The position numbers were made by a program, and so were the translations under genes. Shown here in pieces: positions 1 to 12,400 of a stretch of 64,000 nucleotides of DNA. The stretch is taken from positions 434,001 through 498,000 of the forward strand of contig JAJFZO010000433.1 of assembly GCA_021397835.1 (NCBI GenBank), written 5' to 3'. The stretch is from Moringa oleifera. Taxonomy: Eukaryota > Streptophyta > Magnoliopsida > Brassicales > Moringaceae. Within the stretch, counting starts at the first letter, position 1. Every line of letters begins with the position of its first letter. The notes beneath the pieces are model-generated. The model saw only the letters and a list, made by a program, of their open reading frames with translations, was not told where the DNA came from and did not search any database.

Positions 1-2289
1 GTCGATGCCTGCCACAATGATGGGTGGTGGGAGGGGGAAATATCTGAGGCGCTGGGAGATGGGCGGTACATTGTCTTCTTTAGACCTACGAGAGAACAGA
101 TTGAATTTCGGAAGGAGGACATCAGGCTGCATAGGGAGTGGGTGAATGGAGCTTGGGAGCCTCCACTGGAGCAGCAGGAGGAGAAGGAGAAGGATGAGAA
201 GGAAGCTAAAGAAGAAGAGGTATTGTGATAGTTTGGATACTTTGGGTTTGGGCATCTGGGTTCTTGGTTTCTTTCCTCTTCTGTTTGACAATCTATTATT
301 TTAGTGTTTTGTGCCCTGGATATCGGAAGGGACTAAGGAAAATGGGAGAATAGAAGGGAATATGGACGTGAGTATAAAAAATGGGGGTTTTGTTTTAAAT
401 TTAGATTTTCTTTTGGATTTGAGAAGTACGGCAGGAAATGTGAAGGGAGTATTCATCTTGTAATTTAATTAATTTAGGCTATCAGAAAGTTCTATCGTGG
501 AATTAAAAGGAAAATGTGAAGACTGAATGTTTTGTTTAATTTTCTAGATGTATTTCCCTTTTCTCTCCTAGTTGATGTCTTAAGTTATCCTGGACCAGCT
601 CTTTTTCATTTCCTTGCATGTTTGTAAACCAAGGATCCTTATTCAGATTCATTTTCTTTTCTTTATTGGATGCGTACTTGACTGCCCATTTAATTTATAT
701 TTATGTGCATTTTTGGTATCTTTGATGTGTTTGAAACGTGTTCAAATGCAGCAGGTTTTATACTAGCGTAGGAAATGTATTTAAGGAGGATAATCATCTA
801 TGGTTGGTCTGACGTCAACTCTTTTTGTTGTAGCTGTAGAAAGCAGACTGTAAATTTAGTTCACTATATGTTTATTCTGTATTTGAATAATCCTATTGAG
901 TACTTGTGATCTCTCTCTCGCATGAATGGAAGCTGCTTCTTCTACATGTTACTTTTGATTTTTGTCATTGCTGTTCCTTCCCAGCATCAAATTATCTGAT
1001 GGACTTTTTCTTTCTCTCTGTTTTTTTTTTTTTTAATAGAAAGATGAATCTTTGTTTTTCCTTTATAAAATTTGGGTTCTTTTTCGTGATGATATATGCA
1101 TGTGATGAATGTGGCTCTTCTTCACAATTTAATTGATGGTATGAAAGAAGATTAAATAACTGAGTTTAAGGAGAAGTCAAATGATGTTTATACTTGTATT
1201 TGTAAGTACTTTCCTGTGAAGAACGTAACTGTTGTAGCAGTGTTTGATTGGGAGTTACTTACCCTTTGGGAAATAGATTCATTTAATTTAATGAATTTAG
1301 ATCGTTGCATATATATGTTCCCTAATGTTGATATGATAAGTGAAGTCGGTTTTCCTCCTCCTTTTTCCCATTTCTTTTCCCACCTTCTCACTGATGGTGT
1401 ATGTTGTTGCAGTACCTGTAATTAGTGTCACTTAAATGCGAGATTGACCAGATAACAGTTTTCCTTTTCCTTATTCCTGTGGTCTTTTTTCAGTACTAGG
1501 TAGATTCTGTCATTTATCTGCCCAATTTTCAAATCTTGGACTGCAGGAAGCATCACCTAAAGCAGAAAGGATATCTAAGAAAGCAAAAGTTAAATCTAGC
1601 AAAGCAATGACAGAGAAGTTTAGCAAGGGAACCCTTGTTGAGGTTAGCAGTGACGAAGATGGTTTTCAAGGTTGTTGGTTTGCTGCAACTATTGTTGAAG
1701 CAAGAGGTAAAGACAAGTACCTTGTTGAGTACCAAAGCTTGAGAACAGAAGACGACACCGAGTTTTTGAGGGAAGAGATTGATACTCTGCACATAAGGCC
1801 TTATCCGCCAGAAACTGTGATGGTTGATCGTTTCAATAAGCTTGAAGAAGTTGATGCTTTGTACAACGATGGTTGGTGGGTTGGTGTGATTTCTAAGGTT
1901 CTCACCAACTCAAGGTATTTAGTTTACTTCAAAGGCACCAATGAGGAAATGGAGTTTGAGCATTCTTTATTAAGGCTACATAAAGACTGGATTGATGGCA
2001 AATGGGTTAGTGCTTCCCGGGTATGAACTCTATGTACCTTTGACAGTTTTTTTGTGTGTATGTTTGACATTGGCACATCTAATTCTGCTTGTAAATATGA
2101 TCAGTCAGAAATGAAGTTTCATGTATGGCTTATGCGAAACCTTAAATGGTTTTTCCAAGTTTTAGGTTTTTGAGTCTGGCACAAGTCATTAACCTGAAAA
2201 TACTTCTCTTACTCTAATTTTTGAGATTTACTTTTAGGATCAAACATTTTCTCATCTATGGCCATTTTTTACAGGATCTAAAGTTGTGA
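1..2289 (+). CDS. Agenet (Tudor-like) domain protein, 3' part
   Basis: This is the C-terminal part of a plant agenet-domain protein; its 5' end lies before the window. Exons are 1-219 (frame open from base 1), 1547-2020 and a tiny last exon 2275-2289 ending in TGA; both introns are phase 0 with GT/AG ends. The first exon encodes an agenet half (NDGWWEGEI, then a GRYIVFF strand) followed by a Glu/Lys-rich linker. The second encodes two further agenet modules, one starting KGTLVEVSSDEDG and one with NDGWWVGVISK, ending near DWIDGKW. Agenet domains belong to the Tudor/Royal fold and often bind methylated histone tails; binding by this protein is inferred. It matches in layout and neighbourhood the Arabidopsis multi-agenet gene At1g09320 (from memory). 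If the second intron is retained, the protein ends at the TGA at 2024-2026, adding one residue instead of four. Confidence 0.9.
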
Positions 2290-3787
2290 CCTTTGGAGAA
2301 GAGGGGAAAGATATGCATATTCCTACTGCTAGTACAAAGTTGGTGGCATTCTGTCTTGCTTCCTTGTTTTTGTGGGTACTTGAAGCCAAAAGTCTCTTTT
2401 CTTCTGGCTTAAGATGTCGTAGAGATGATGACCATCACATCCTTGTAAATGCTTTTTTTTTTTATTTTTTTATTTTGGTCTGAAGCAACTTTGATTTGAT
2501 GGAAGCTTCCAGTAAAAAACTCTGTTTCTCAGGTAGACTTAGACTTGTGTTCATGTCATTTCATTAGATTGATCAGGCATTTTGCATTATGAAACAGATT
2601 CCTGATTGCTCTATACACTTGTTAGTAGCTTATGACATGAACCATGAAAGTTTGTCATGCTTATGAGTGTGATATGATAGGACACTGAAACAGAAATGTT
2701 AAAAGGGGAATTGATTAATTAACTGCCATCTTGTCCTGGCTGTGTTTGATGGTTTAGTTAAACCTAGATGTGCAATTATTGAACCAAGTGTGATTTTTCA
2801 AAAGAGAATCTCAATTTTGAATACATGTTGGAAAGATCAAAGATTATCTTGCTTTGATAGCTACGAGAAGAGAGCTGCTGTAATACAAAGTGGAAATTCC
2901 CCAATTCCCCCAAAAAAAAAAAAAAATTGTGGCTTGTAAGGGAACCTTGCGGTTTGCTTCCTTGGTTGTTGAGTTTTCCATCTTTTGATGGCCCTGGATT
3001 TTTTAATGGTGAATGAGCCACCACAAGCTTCCATCTTTACATGGCTCATTTTTATATTGCCAAGTTTGTTGAGTTTCTTCCATCTTTTGATGGGTAACTT
3101 CTTAATGGTAAGATCTCTCAACAACACCATTTTCTTTTAATAAGTTTTTATCAAATAGAATTGTCACAAAAATGTTTTTTTCCTGAAAAAACTTATATTA
3201 AATCACATGATTCAAAATATCGTGACATTATAAAATCATAATTTCCGAATCCATCCAATGCTTTATAAGTAAATTTCATTTTGAGAGAAAGCAGTCAAAA
3301 GACAAAAGAATTGGTTTTCTTCCAACCCTCATTTAAGTTTATGGCACTAAGAACATGTCAGGCACTTCCATTTTGTTTCTACAGATGCCGCCAAATTAAA
3401 ACAAAATAGAATAAAAACAAACAGACAAATGGAATTGGATCACTACACTCCCTATTTGCACACGCATCTTCCAATTTCGATTACTGAAAAAAACGCCATT
3501 AGTCTGATAAACATTTCTGTTTCTATCATATTTTGCTTCTTTATTGTCTCAAACATACCCATCAGCAGAAACAGATAAACGGATTGGAGAAGAAACAAAG
3601 AATGGAACTTCTGTTCCTTTCTGGGCTGAAAAGACAGTGAAGTTTTCCAAATGGGTGATGTTCATTTTATTGTCTGAAACACTAGATAAAGACAGTACAC
3701 TGAAATGGCGATATCACATGCAGATAAGATAAAAGCAGTCGGAATCTCATATAATTTGAGTATTGATTCTCCTTCATCAACGAGAAG
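2290..3787. other. Intergenic, convergent 3' ends
   Basis: No gene is seen between the agenet gene (+) and the DUF538 gene (-), which point at each other, so both 3' UTRs lie here. Short A and T runs occur (2452-2471, 2910-2925). An imperfect direct repeat of about 50 bases sits near 2967-3018 and 3068-3110; both copies contain CCATCTTTTGATGG followed by TTAATGGT. Confidence 0.6.
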
Positions 3788-4291
3788 CTAGACCTCTTTC
3801 ACTTCAACGGCTGCCTGCTTGTTCACTTCCTTCACTTCGGCCTTCTCCTCAGCATCCTTAGCTTGTTCCTCCTCGAGCTCAAAAGCAGACTTATCGAAAG
3901 ACCTGAAGAGCCCAGTAGGAGTCCTGAAAGTGATCTTACCGGGAGATGGAACATCGGCCGAGATATCATTGAGCGAGACCCAGAGCAAGAGCTCCTTGGT
4001 CTTCACTCCGGTGAGCTTCTTGATCCTTCCGGGCTCGATCACCGCAGTGACCTCCGGTGCATAGGTGACGAGCTTGTCGATCTTGGTAAACTTGTGGGTA
4101 GTGCTCTTCTTCTGCTTCAGCCACACGAACCCAGTCTCCTTGACATACCCACATTCCTCAATGTCTTTCAAGGGCAACAGCCCGTTCGGCAACTTCATCT
4201 CAGTGAGCAGAAACTTCGACTTCTCTTGGCAGATCTCATCTCCATGATAGTACTCCGCTTTGCTTTTGATCTCTTCTGTCACCAAAGACAT
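3788..4291 (-). CDS. DUF538 family protein
   Basis: This single-exon gene encodes 167 residues, a usual length for DUF538. The start MSLVTEEIKSKAEYYHGDEI and the motifs LPNGLLPLKDIEECGY and ETGFVWLKQKK are hallmarks of the At1g09310-type members. The family has been described as small, plant-specific and stress-responsive, with a predicted fold like lipid-binding BPI proteins; its biochemical role is unsettled. No signal peptide or membrane segment is seen at the N-terminus. The C-terminus after about residue 135 is a charged Glu/Lys/Ala tail, typical of this subgroup. The ATG at 4289-4291 follows an A-rich leader. A TATA-like element (4372-4380) and a G-box-like CCACGTGT (4833-4840) lie upstream. 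A long open frame on the opposite strand (3863-4336) is only the shadow of this GC-rich coding region. Confidence 0.95.
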   Translation of the reverse strand: MSLVTEEIKSKAEYYHGDEICQEKSKFLLTEMKLPNGLLPLKDIEECGYVKETGFVWLKQKKSTTHKFTKIDKLVTYAPEVTAVIEPGRIKKLTGVKTKELLLWVSLNDISADVPSPGKITFRTPTGLFRSFDKSAFELEEEQAKDAEEKAEVKEVNKQAAVEVKEV

Positions 4292-6478
4292 TTTTTTTTT
4301 TTTCTTCTTCTGGCTTTTCCTTGCTTCACTGGGTAACCTTTTCTTGCCCTGCGGATGAGAGAACGAGGGTGTTCATATAGTTGCGCAGGTCCAAGAAAGG
4401 ACTTGTTTTTGCACAATATTACAGACTTGTCACTTCAAGGTGACCGCCACGTAATCAGATTCTCTCGGATTTGTTTAGTGGTAAAATGGCAAGTTTAGAT
4501 TTGGAGAGAGAGGTGAGGATACTTTACTTATTTGAATTAAATTATTTTTTTTTAAAAAATAACAATACACTATAATTTAATAAAAATTAATAATTAATAT
4601 TTTTGTATTTTTAAATTTTTTAATGAATATTGCAAGTTCATATTAAAAACTTAAATAGGCACTGATTTTTATTTTTGTAAGAGATGGATTTTTAAATAAT
4701 TAATTAGTTTTTTAAAAAGGGTTTAAATAAAATAAAATTAGTTGAAGTGGGCATTTATGATGCAGTTGGAAATTAATGGGAGAAATAAAGGGGGAGGAGG
4801 TGAAGTTGGAGGGAGTTACCAATGAGATTGCGCCACGTGTGATGTAGTTGGGAGACTTCACCTATTAATGTTCGGGGGATGTACGTGACCACATGGTGAT
4901 CGTATCATCCACGCTTCACAACAGTAAGAAACGTAAGAGAAAGAGAGAGGAAGTTTTTGACTTTAAGAACGCTTAACCGTCAGAAGTTAGGCGACTTGTG
5001 TTGTGCCTACCACATAATGAAACCCTAAGTTCGTGGCCTTTCTCTTAGAGGAGGTGGGATTTTTTTGAAGGCTATGATTCTTTTTGTGATTTGATTTATA
5101 ATTATTTTTATTTTTTAAATAATTTATTACGATTATAAAATTGATGGATAAAATAAATATTATAAAAATAATTTATTAAGCATCATATATCATCAATTCT
5201 CCACAAAATCAATATCAATTAAATCAATATAAAATAATTAAGATTTTATTAACCTGAATTGAGTTGATTTTATTTTTTTTATACGAAACATACAAAAAAA
5301 AATTTGTTTTTTTAGGTGTGCTTTACTATGTTAATGTTAAAAAATAATAATAAATAAAATACATCATAATCATTTATTTAGTTAAAAATCAATAAAAAAA
5401 ATCCTAATTTCAATAAAAGATTGTGAGCTAGTTTTTAAATAACAACTTGAACAAATTAAAATGTTAAAAGATATTACCTGATAATAAAACTCATTCTTTT
5501 GTGTATTAACTAAATGGACAACAGTTGCATCATAATCCAAGACTCATCCGAGCAAGAACAAAAACATTCCTAAGTTAAACAAGACATTAGATCATGAATG
5601 GAATTAATTAATGATATTACTTAACATACCAAACTTCATAAAGTTCACAAATGTCTTTCTTAAGGGTATGTAAAATAAATTTGGTGTAAAAAATTCATCA
5701 GCATATCTTGAAGAAAAGGGCATTAACCTAAATCCATATTTTCTCTTAAATGTTTATGGTACAAATGACTGGTTGGGAGTTGGGCGCAAATGAAACAGTT
5801 ATCAGACCAACCATATACCTATGACCATAATATCTGTACCAAGAATGTCACTCGCACACACGAGAAATTGGAATCTTATAACTCAAAATGGTCCCAAAAA
5901 GGAGCCTTATGAGGTAAGAAAATGGAAAGACGAAGTCAAGTATCTCATGTTGTTGAGAGCTGATGGAGACCAAACCAGTTACATGTCCTTGGCTTTCTTC
6001 ATCTTCCAACATCATGAAAACAAAATATCAGCGCTTCCTTCCATGCTACACAAGGAGAAGCTTTGATTTTGGACCTGGAAGAGGGAGAAGAGAGAGAAAA
6101 AAAAAAAAAAGGAATGATATGGTATGGTCAAAATAACTTTCAAAAAGAGATGATAATACAAACAAGGATTAGGAATACAGACAAAAATATAAGAGATTGG
6201 CATCTTAGCCACTTAGTTCGGTGAGCAGAGGAGCAATAAAAGCAGAAAAAATGGTAGCCCAAATAACAGAACAGATCAAACTTTGTTACACAAGATTACG
6301 GGTACAAAAGAATAACACATGTAATCAGAATTCATGCAGGAAAAATGCATCACTTGTGGGCGAAATTGAAGCTCCATCCTTCTCAAAAGAAACTGCAGAG
6401 GAAATACCTTGGAACTTGGGAGGGTGAGTTCCTCGAATAATTCAATGTATTGGCTTTTCTGATGTTTAAAGGGAAATG
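4292..6478. other. Intergenic: DUF538 promoter and ICP55 3' flank
   Basis: The part next to 4291 is the DUF538 5' leader and promoter. From about 4540 to 5460 the sequence is extremely AT-rich with no coding signal. The remainder to 6478 is the 3' flank of ICP55; short open frames at 5821-6066 and 6221-6427 resemble no protein and look like chance. Confidence 0.6.
4833..4840 (-). promoter_or_regulatory. G-box/ABRE-like element upstream of DUF538 gene
   Basis: CCACGTGT, with an ACGT core, lies about 540 bases upstream of the DUF538 start codon. Such cores bind bZIP and bHLH factors in light and abscisic-acid responses. Its function here is inferred from motif and position only. Confidence 0.35.
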
Positions 6479-9400
6479 TTAACTTCTCGCAGCTTTGATG
6501 TAGTTATGGCTCTCAATTGCCATTCCAGGGCTGTAGTTATTTAGCAAGGACTCTATGTGCTTAATTTCCTTGGGCATTGAACCGGTGAGAACCTGTTTCC
6601 ACAACCTGAACAGTGAGTGGATATAGGTAGATTTATTGACTGCAATTTATAATATGAAGCACTTTCATGATTATGAATGCCTACAACATTGGATTCAACT
6701 TATATCAACAACGAATTTGGTGTAAGTTTGCACCTCATAGCCTGTTTCTGTAATGAGAACCTCATCCTCGATCCGTATCCCAATGCCTCGATACCTGCAA
6801 TATATTTCCTCAATGAAAAACTGAAGTACAAGCATACAAGAATATTTGCCGGATAATATAATATGATGTTCTCACATCTACATGAGAACAATAGTGGAAG
6901 ATGAAAAATTCAAATTTCATAGATCACAATTACAAATCAGAAACTCAATATAATAATATTATGATTAGAAAAAAAAAATGGCCTAAACAAATTTAATTAA
7001 GAACAAGATAAACTCATTGAGTTCTAGGAAATCAATCAACATGTGTCAGATATTATACACTAGACATAAGACCACCAGACTGGCTCATACACCAACCAGT
7101 GGCCTGAATAAGCATTGGAACTAATCAGAGTGATGACTGAAAACTTAAAACTTGCAACTAAAATATGCTGTCTGTAACGTACAAAGATCACTAATCATGA
7201 AGCTGGTTTTTGCACAAAGAGACTATGTAGGACTTGTATCACTTGGATAGAATCATTGGACCAGCCTACTGGATCAAGGAGATACTATATATCATTTTGT
7301 AAGAATTTGAAGTTACAATAAAACAACCGTTATGATAAAATAGAGTCAAGTGGTACCTCTCTAGAACATTAGATGAAGATGGAATGTAGATTCCAGGCTC
7401 AATTGTTATCACCTGTCAATGGACAACAAAAATTTATCAACATTTTATTGAAAAAAAATTTGAACAATAAGAAGTTTTACCATCTCTAGTATAAGCAAAG
7501 CAAATCGAAAGTAATAGGCAAATCAATGTCCAAATAAGAGAGTTAACTTACAACACCTGGCTCCAAAGGACGGTCATAGCTAAGCATGGAACTGTCATGG
7601 ACATCCATTCCTAAATAATGACCTGGACATCACAAACTATTAGAGAAACAGAGTGATTGCTGACATAACTAATTTGTTACAATATATTTGTTTCTATTAC
7701 TTGTTCTACTAGCATGCTTGTAAAACTCGGAGGCCAATACTGCTAAGTGTTTTTCATGCCTTTTGTCACGGAAAAGATAACATATCTTAAGGGAAGTTAA
7801 ACAGACCTATGGAAGTTGGGTTCAACTGGTGGTAGAATCTGTCATTTTTCAAGATCCCAATCTCTCTGAGTCCTTGGCACAGCATCTCAACCTATAAAAG
7901 CACACAACATTTTAAGGATTTCAATATTGCTTTCCCATAAAAGTTTCTTAGGCTTCAAGCAGCTTGTTTGTAAAAACTATTGTTTCTGATGAAAAGGAAA
8001 TGGGGAACATATACTCCCACAAGGAAGCAGATGGGCTTATACCCGCACACTGTTGACAATTAAGACGAATCATTTATGAAAAATCAAAACTATAACAAAT
8101 TTTATTTTCTATCAAAAAATCCAAAATGGCATCATAGCTTGAATATCCATAGTTTTACGATGCTAATACAAGTAATTCGGCCAATCTACATACCGATGCA
8201 ACAAATGAAAACGAGAGGGCCCATTGATTCAAAATTTCACAGCAGAGTGAAACTCTAGAGGGAATATGAAAGAAATGAGTCACGAAAGACAAAAACAACA
8301 AAGAAACATATAATTGATATTAATATATAACCAAATTAGTTCACAAATATCAACATATATTAATATCAGCATTCTAATACAAAGTGAAAATCAATAAATA
8401 CATTGTTGGCACACTCAGTTGATATCCGGGATGCTACAAATAAAATGTTAATCCACCCAGTCCCCTTACAATGTTACCGTATGCCTTCACAAATGATGCA
8501 AATGATTGAGAATTTTGCCCAAAACAGCTTTTAAAACACGGATAACTAGATATCACTTATATGACATAAAGAAACACTGAGCTCAGAAACATTCTCCCCT
8601 CCTCCTATTTGCTGACATACAATGCTGAATCTATGCGATGTGCAAAGACTCAGAAGATTTTGGAATGACGCCCACTCTTCTAATCGGTCTCCTACATGAA
8701 GTAAATATTGATCAAAGTATTCAGACTCCAGGTATGCAAGTTTTACATCATTATTTGTTCATAATTTCCAGTAATAAAACTGATGATTCTGATTTGGACC
8801 ACACTGCAATCTTCTATGGCAACCAATTTTCAAATTGCTTGAGCACCATTCTTCAAAAACAGTGAACCAAAGTAATTCCTTATCACATGCTAATCACAGC
8901 TTAAGATTGATAATGAAAGATAAAATATGAAAAGATAGAAGGCAATCCTGTGGTTTCTTTGAAAATATATTCTGTTGAAAGGAAAGCTACACATTTAAAT
9001 TCTCAGCATCATACCGAATAATGGTGTATTTGACGGATGCTAGTGCCAGGTTTACAAAGCTTCACACATTCCTTGTTTGTTTGAAGTATGAGATCATAAA
9101 GCTCCTCCTGAAAAATGCATATTTGGCACATTTATTGGAGTTTAATATCTAATTCATGGACAGTGAATTCAATAAATAAAAAACAGAAGGTAAAAAGATC
9201 AAAGAAACTTCTCAGAAAAGGTAAAGATAAAAGCTGTGACCACTTCTATGAGGAGGTAGTGTCATCTCAGAACCACTTAGCTATAGAGCAGTAATGATTA
9301 ATATTTACATAGATAGAGGAGTGGCTGTCTTGTATAGTCAAACATTGATACATATGCGTTCAGATAATAGTGTCCACTAAAAGAAGAAACATTATCATCA

Positions 9401-12400
9401 TTTTTGAAGAGTACTCATGAACATTATGTGTTAATACTGTAACTCATTAAACTAAACACCGAGCTCTAGTTCCTCAACGTGTCACACTCAACTAAACTCT
9501 CATTTTAGCTAGCATCAAACAGATAAGCATCCTTGCCCTAACATTATGGCACAGGGATAAAGGAAAGTCCTGTGGTCATCTTGAGCAACTTCCCATGATA
9601 GACAGCCAAAAATAAATCACCACTACACCTCATTCATCACTCTATAAATCAACTGAAGCCTCCTTTTCAACTTGTTTTTTCTTTGGATAAAAGTGTTAAG
9701 CCTTTTGTTAGGAAAAAGACGAATTTAAAAAGGCTTTTGAAAGGTGCTACAAGTTACCCTTTCTTGAAAGAATCTCACATCTAAAAGGAATGATCTCCTT
9801 GACTAGTATATAAGGTGTGACTTTTGTTAGAGGAGGAAGAAGACAGGCTTATCAAGGCCCATCAGACACGTTCATATGCTCTTCTAGTAAGCTTATTCCT
9901 TTTGGAATCACGAATTCGAATATAAGCTAAGCACCCCCAAGTTCTTAAGTAGGATAGGTTAGGTGATTTGTTCTTCAAGATCTCATAGGGAGATCACTTA
10001 CTTCTACTCTTACGGATTCCGTTAAGCTCATAACATACAGTCAATAGAATTTTTCCTCACGAATGAGAAGCTGCAAAAGAATTCAATAAAATGGCAACTA
10101 CTAATTCAGCGAGAGTCCTATTTTTCCTTTTAGCTTTGTCATTCATTTTAAGAGTAAAATGAATTCCTATTTTTCCTTTTAGCTTTGTCATTCATTTCAT
10201 TCATTTCACGGAGTATTCCACTGGTCTTATAAAATTCAATAAAAAGACCAAAATCATACTCAGTTCCTCTATCACTTCGTAGTTTTTTACCTTCCTATTG
10301 TACTGATTTTCTACTTCAGTGAATAACCTAAACATGTCAAATGCTTCACTTTGTAGTCTTTTACCTTCCTATTGTACTGATTTTCTACTTCAGTTAAGAA
10401 TAACCTAAACATGTCAAATATTTCACTTTTATTTTTCATGTGATTCACATAAGTGTAATCAGAACAATTATCTATGCCTATTATAAAATATCTTTTTCCA
10501 TTTCTTGTAAAAACACCATCAAATTCGCAAATATTGGAATGAATTAATTCAAGGGATTCGGTTTCTCTAAGTACTGACCTATGTGGGATTTTTGTAATCT
10601 TAGCTTGGCTACAGTATTCACATTTCTCAAAGTCATCTACAGACACATTGTGGATGAGTTCTAAGGTACTCATGTTCTAAATTAACCGCTTATTCACATG
10701 ACAAAGCTTACTATGCCAAGCATTAAAAGTACACAACATGTAAGTAGAAGATGAAACTTTATTCATCTCAATGTTCAATTTAAACATGCCATCAATAGTA
10801 TAACCCTTCCCAACAAAGACATAATTCTTTGTTATTGTGTATTGGTCAGCTCTATGGTCTAAGTAAACCCAGCGTTATTGAGAAGATAACCTGATATTAA
10901 GTTCTTTTTCATCTCTGGAGTGTGGTGAACATCCTTCAGCACGACAATTTTTCCTAAGATAAACCTTAATTCCACCTCACCAATACTAGCAACAATAGTG
11001 AAGTGGGAATCTCCCAGCAGCACTCTCTTATCCTCAGCTATAGCATAGGACTTAAACAGATCTTTGTCATAATAGACGTGACGAGAAGCGCAAGTGCCCA
11101 CCCACCACCTTTCAAATCCTCCGGTGAGATTAACCTCAAAAATCATAGCAATCAATTGCACTTTGGTTAGGTTCGCCTGTGGAGCAGGACGAGGCCTATT
11201 CTGACAATTCCTGGCCATATGATTGGGCTTGTTACAATTATAACATATGAATGTGTTATTTCCATGGGATGGTTTGGATCTGTTACGTGTCTGATTCTTT
11301 CAATGCGAGTTAGTGTTTCGATTTGATCCTTCATGTTCTTCCCTTTTGGTTTCAAAATCACAAAGCACCCTCTATTGGCCACGTTGTTGGAGATAATAAG
11401 CACTTCTTCTCTCTGATCTTCCTCCTCAATCCAAAGACGAGTAATTAGCTCTTCTAGGCAAAGCTCTTTACTCTTACGCATAAGAATATTCTTAAAATCT
11501 TTCCAACTAGGGGGTAACTTCTTTATCATTTACTTGAAACTGCTCAAGTAGAGACATACCCATTGAGATGATCTCAAGCACAGACTTATCATCCGTCATC
11601 ATAAACCTCATATATCTACTTACTGCAAATTTCTTAGCTCTAACCTCTTCAGTATCATGTTTCTTCTAGAGTGCTTCCCATATCTCCATATCTCCTTAGC
11701 AAACTTATCAGAATCATAATAGTCATAGAGATCATTAGATAATCTATTCAAGATAAAATTCTTGCCAAAAAATCATTTTTCTACCCATGATTCAAGACTT
11801 TCCTTGTCAATATGAATTACATAAGCCACCTTCTTCATGGTTAAGAAAAATAACATTTTTCATCTCAATCTTTTGAAATGAACACCATCAAAGCAAAACG
11901 GTTTATTTAGATTAGCGCTAGCAGATATTATTTCAACAATAGATGTGATAACAAAAATGGCAACAATGATGTCTTAAAATTGTTGCTAACTGTATTAGGC
12001 GAAATAAACAATAGATAGGAATCAAATTACCAAAATTCCAGTAGACTGAGTCATGGACTAAGTCGCTTTTTTAAGATGTTTGGCCGCTCTGCCCTCAATG
12101 TGCAGCAGCCTATAGTCTCATCGTCTCTAATATAAAACAGCCCAAATATTTTTGCCTCAGATCTCCTATGCACAGTAAAAATCCAAAAAAGCTGCACCTC
12201 CTTCAACTTGCTCGAAATTAAAATCAAAATAAAATAAATTTTTATTTTTGAGACAAAAATAAATCCTTAAACGGAGAAACATAGGAGCTGATGAGAGAAA
12301 GAAAGAGTAGAAGATAGGAAAAAGCTGGATGCTTTGGTGTGATTTAGAGAATGGGAGAAAATGGGTATCAATAGTGTACATTATTGAGATTCTCATGGAA

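Noticed and set aside
3863..4336. 157-codon open frame on + opposite the DUF538 gene
   Set aside because: The minus strand encodes a complete DUF538 protein with family motifs; this frame is its GC-rich shadow with leucine-rich, meaningless composition.
5821..6427. Two short open frames on + upstream of the ICP55 3' end
   Set aside because: They have no similarity to any known protein, no codon bias against background, and lie in 3' flank sequence.
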